This document shows positions 61,495-64,000 of a stretch of DNA of 64,000 bases, in pieces. The stretch's first letter is position 1, and every line of letters starts with the position of its first letter. The DNA comes from Diadema setosum. Its lineage: Eukaryota; Echinodermata; Echinoidea; Diadematoida; Diadematidae. The stretch covers positions 33,304,451-33,368,450 of the forward strand of contig CM067067.1 of assembly GCA_033980235.1 (NCBI GenBank), given 5' to 3'. The notes under the pieces are model-generated. The model was not told the DNA's origin and did no database searches. It saw only the letters and a program-made list of their open reading frames with translations. The translations under genes and the position numbers were made by a program.

Positions 61495-63640
61495 ATATAG
61501 CTTCAGCTGAATTAAAGCTAAATGTATTCTGGTGGAGGGTATTGTTTACATGCAGAAGAATTCTATCCAGTTTTAAGAGAGGGTTTCAGCTGTAAGGCCT
61601 GCCACCCAAGTCTGAAAACCAACACCATGTTAGTCTAAAAATGGGATGCATGGATGGAAGAAATTGTGAAAAATGTCCCACTATGATTGCAGTAATGCTA
61701 TTACCATGACATAAAAAAAAGAAAACAATAAAAACAGAATTAATCCTACAACCTTGATGTATGTGCACTACACTAATTGCTTCACAACTAACCTCACACA
61801 ATCACTTCACATCATAATGGCTAAGTTAACAGCTTAGTCAATGCTCCTTAAAGGACAAGTTCACCTTCATTAACATAAGGATTGAGAGAATGTAGCAATA
61901 TTAGTAGAACACATCATTGAAAGTTTGAGGAAAATCGGACAATCCGTTCAAAAGTTATGAATTTTTGAAGTTTTTGTGCAGTCACCGCTGGATGAGAAGA
62001 CTACTGCAGTGTATGATGTCACATGCGCACAACAATATAAGGAAAATATAAAGAGAATTTCACAAAATTTCATCTTTTCAAAAAAGTACACATTCCCTTG
62101 ACTCGTTACTGACATATGTTACGGGTAATATTATTCCCATTGCCTTTAGAAAGAGGCAAGTCAAGTGCTCTTTTATTATGCGAAAAAGTGAAAATATGTT
62201 GAATTTTCTTTACATTTTCTACTGTTGTACTCATATGACATCACGAGCCTTAGTAGTCTCCTCATCCAGCGGTTCCAACACAAAAATTTTAAAAATTCAT
62301 AACTTTTGCATCTATTGTCCAATTTTCCTAAAACTTTCACTGATGTGTTCTACTAATATTGCTGCATTCTCTCAATCCTTATGTTAATGAAGGTGAACTT
62401 GTCCTTTAAAGCTCTGTTTGAGAAAGTTACAGCAAGATTTGATTGAACTGTGTGATTCAACTCCACAAAACTGAGAGTGGTACATAAATGGTGCTTATTC
62501 TTATTCTCCACACAGAGAAAAACCTTCATGATGTTCAACCTGCATATTTCACTTCATTCATTTCATTTCATTTATTTCATGTAATCATGGAAGTCTACTC
62601 AAGTTTACTTACCAGAACTAAATGTCTCTTCTTTACCAGCAGCACAGAAATTGTGCCCAGAATGATGGTCTGCAAGAAATTTGGAGTCAAGAAACAATTT
62701 TCATCATACATGTAAGACATACATTTGGTCAGCCTGCTCACCCCTACAAATAAACACACCAAAGAAAAAGAGGTGAAGGGGGGGGGGGGGGGGGGGGGGG
62801 AGTAGTGAAAAGAATATACCAAACCATAGCTCATTAGGGAATCCCTGGGAAAACATACCTCTGTATCATCCCTAACACATTGCATTTCCCCACATTAAAA
62901 TAGATGAATTTGTGTTCTTGCATATTTACAGCCATACCGAGAAGCTAAAACCACTTTGATTTGTGATTACAAGGGATGGGGCGGATCAGATTGCCCCTCT
63001 TGATCATCAAATCATTGTTTCCATGCCAAACATTTGTACTTTCAAAATTCTTATTAAATAATTGGTAAATTAATTTCCTGTCAACTTTTAAGTGCTTTGT
63101 AGAGAAAGAACCACTTAATTTCAAGAAACTGTAGGCAGCATAGATGAATTGTACACCTTTGTTGGTAAAAATTCTGACCAATTTGGTTGAAAGCAATCAC
63201 AGCAGTGAGATATCTGTATGAAAACTGCTAAAATCTCTAAATTGCAGTGACACACAAGAAAAAGTAAAGTTTTTCTGCAGTCTGTACATTATGTATACGT
63301 ATTCTTATGAAGACTATTACGCAGCTTGATTTGTAAACAACACAGGCTACACTGATGCCAACTGCAATCTTTGGATAAGATTTATTAGAAGAACTTCAAA
63401 GGTTAGTGGGCTTAGTGAAGACAGTAACACTACCAGCAGTCAAGACCAGTGCAATAGTGTAGTTACCATGAGAGCAGCAACGTAAGATGGGATGGGAGCT
63501 TCTACGAGGTACAACGATGACGTGATGCCCCTGGCAACCAGGTAGATGATGAGAAGAACCAGACCCAGGAGTGAGACAAATATCCCGCACACAGGAAGCA
63601 CCAGCACATTGCTGGTGCAGCAGAACGTCTGCCGCGCCAT
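55909..63640 (-). CDS. ENTREP: ENTREP (FAM189)-family four-pass membrane protein
   Basis: Six coding exons on the minus strand (63640-63467, 62669-62613, 60906-60717, 59824-59646, 58168-58108 and 57653-55909) join with matching phases (0, 0, 1, 0, 1) into 801 aa. Predicted membrane segments are at about 12-35, 51-70, 80-110 and 164-191. The large extracellular loop (111-163) has Cys113, 122, 124 and 154 and an N-S-T glycosylation site at 133. The cytoplasmic tail is long, Ser/Arg/Thr-rich and probably disordered. It has a PPPY WW-domain ligand at 386-389 and a basic C-terminus with SKSLS/SKSFS motifs. Four-pass topology, the TLKD motif just before the fourth helix and the PPxY match the ENTREP/FAM189 family. 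Family members sit on endosomes and plasma membrane and recruit the ubiquitin ligase ITCH. The tail is longer than in vertebrate members that I know of. The ATG lies immediately after an acceptor-like CAG with an in-frame stop just upstream, so a 5' UTR exon lies beyond. Which paralogue is unknown. Confidence 0.88.
58835..59005 (-). mobile_element. hAT-like miniature element, family D copy 2
   Basis: Left end CAGGGCTGCACTCT, right end AGTGTGCAGCATTG, with perfect CATAGAC direct repeats outside (58828-58834 and 59006-59012). ACTGGTC/GACCAG words recur inside as in the copy at 11845-12011. It lies in the ENTREP intron between exons 4 and 5. Confidence 0.8.
59111..59583 (+). mobile_element. Penelope-like retroelement remnant between inverted terminal arms
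   Basis: A left arm (59111-59229) and right arm (59465-59583) are close reverse complements of about 119 nt, starting AAAAGTGTGTAAATTAAATC. Between them, on the plus strand, lies the end of a coding frame (59226-59420). Both arms carry a CTGAAGA...(G/A)AAAC core around a GAGTC-containing stem, a hammerhead-like layout known from Penelope elements. It sits in the ENTREP intron, antisense to the gene, and is heavily truncated. Confidence 0.6.
59226..59420 (+). pseudogene. C-terminal fragment of a Penelope-like retroelement protein
   Basis: A 64-codon frame ends in TGA and contains NTGHHFED, then DKETRWFERGVCEAVYV and NPSLNRGGGLRHNLSPTY. That order of motifs is characteristic of the C-terminal (GIY-YIG endonuclease-containing) end of Penelope-like reverse transcriptases found in many animals. 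All upstream reverse-transcriptase sequence is missing, and the usual preceding residues appear shifted out of frame near 59221. Fragment, not functional. Confidence 0.7.
59884..59984 (-). pseudogene. Decayed duplicate of the 5' part of ENTREP exon 4
   Basis: This segment parallels 59760-59869, which spans the exon 4 acceptor and start. Shared words are GAGAGTTGTCTCAATG, GTCATCTGT next to the acceptor, and CAGTGAACTTTTGATGA versus GAGTGAACTTTTGGCGA. An acceptor-like GACAG|ATGAC is retained, but the exon 4 frame meets a TGA after 12-13 codons and the middle has collapsed to an A-rich tract. It lies about 124 nt upstream of the real exon in transcription order. Confidence 0.65.
59999..60215. 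mobile_element. hAT-like miniature element with CAGGGCTCGACACTAA end
   Basis: Left end CAGGGCTCGACACTAAT faces right end ACTAATGTCAAGCGCCCTG. The words GGTGGTCC, GGCCAC and GTGGCC recur inside. No clear flanking duplication. It lies in the ENTREP intron between exons 3 and 4. Confidence 0.7.
60379..60671. mobile_element. Imperfect inverted-repeat element next to ENTREP exon 3
   Basis: Mirrored words are GGCGCATTTACATC/GGTGTAAACAGGCC at the ends, ACGGGCAAC/GTTGCCC, GGTGCGCCAAAAGGA/TCCTTTTGGCGCACC and TTTTGC/GCAAAA. The right border is only about 40 nt from the exon 3 donor (60716-60711). The TTTACA-type ends recall the element at 7264-7831. Confidence 0.6.
61366..61497. repeat. (AAAT)n/(AATG)n microsatellite in ENTREP intron
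   Basis: About 130 nt of AAAT units enclosing a block of AATG units. Confidence 0.9.
61848..62409. mobile_element. Palindromic TTAA element, family A copy 3
   Basis: Perfect ends TTAAAGGACAAGTTCACC and GGTGAACTTGTCCTTTAA with TTAA borders, 562 nt. Its left half matches the reverse complement of the right half of copy 2 (AATGTAGCAATATTAGTAGA, GACAATCCGTTCAA), so the two are inserted in opposite orientation. It lies in the ENTREP intron between exons 2 and 3. Confidence 0.85.
62778..62800. repeat. Poly-G tract in ENTREP intron 1
   Basis: An uninterrupted G run of about 22 nt between exons 1 and 2. Confidence 0.9.
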
Positions 63641-64000
63641 CTGTGGATCAAATGAAAAAGCACAGATTCTACATCAAAACATTGAAATTGAAATTGAAAT
63701 TTAAATTGATCAGGTTTATTGCCATCCAAAAAACACACAGAGTCAGACGGGTGAAAAGTCTGAAGACTTATAATTCCTGTTTACAAAACATGTATACATA
63801 TGTGAAGATACCTTATACACTGTACAATGCAAGGAATATTATTATCACTAGACAAAGATTGAAATAAACAATCGTTACCAAAAATCTACGAACAAATAAA
63901 ACAGACACCCCAACAACCTCATACATTGTAGACTGCAGAGTGTATAATACTCTTTATACGCATATATCTCCATCTATTTTTCCTTTGTTTATATTTCATA
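63641..64000. other. 5' flank or intron upstream of the ENTREP start
   Basis: On the minus strand TTCATTTGATCCACAG directly precedes the ATG and looks like a splice acceptor, so this is probably an intron. A TTGAAATTGAAATTGAAATT tract at 63684-63704 beside CAGGTTTATTGCC resembles a LINE 3' tail. No further coding exon is visible. Confidence 0.4.

Noticed and set aside
1..64000. CRISPR array, bacterial operon or phage content
   Set aside because: No regularly spaced direct repeats, no ribosome-binding-site-led gene clusters, and spliced animal genes are present.

Overview
The window is animal nuclear DNA. It is AT-rich, with spliced genes, long introns and long non-coding stretches filled with short inverted-repeat transposons. 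Two multi-exon genes can be rebuilt with matching splice phases. Each resembles a single pre-duplication relative of a vertebrate gene group. Together with abundant TACATGTA and ACCGGTA palindromes, this suggests a marine invertebrate deuterostome, most likely an echinoderm. The host assignment is inference. No bacterial genes, rRNA or CRISPR arrays were seen.

Layout. (1) At the extreme left, on the minus strand, is a spliced exon with the probable start codon of an unrecognised gene that continues out of the window. (2) From about 1.8 to 26 kb no gene can be supported. This stretch holds many non-autonomous DNA transposons, foldback elements and palindromes. Several families are bounded by TTAA. 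Two copies of one 0.9-kb TTAA element face each other across 4.4 kb. (3) From 26 to 34.5 kb is gene-poor DNA unusually rich in TGTACA/ACATGT words. A CpG-richer patch near 32.1-32.7 kb may hold the promoter and first exon of the next gene. (4) On the plus strand at 37.1-39.7 kb is a complete three-exon coding region for an A20/AN1 zinc-finger protein (ZFAND5/6 type, 202 aa). (5) From 40 to 55.9 kb is intergenic DNA between two convergent genes, with further miniature elements. (6) On the minus strand at 63.6-55.9 kb is a six-exon coding region for an ENTREP (FAM189)-family four-pass membrane protein of 801 aa with a PPPY motif. Its introns carry a Penelope-like retroelement remnant, several miniature elements and a decayed duplicate of part of its own exon 4.

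Functionally, ZFAND5/6 proteins bind ubiquitin and act in proteasome and NF-kB-related pathways. ENTREP proteins recruit the NEDD4-family ubiquitin ligase ITCH to membranes. Both touch ubiquitin biology, but nothing here shows that they work together; their adjacency may be chance.

The most notable observations are a 145-codon open frame directly in phase after the UGA stop of the ENTREP-like gene, the decayed exon-4 duplication, hammerhead-like cores in both arms of the Penelope remnant, and the large number of TTAA-bounded palindromic families.
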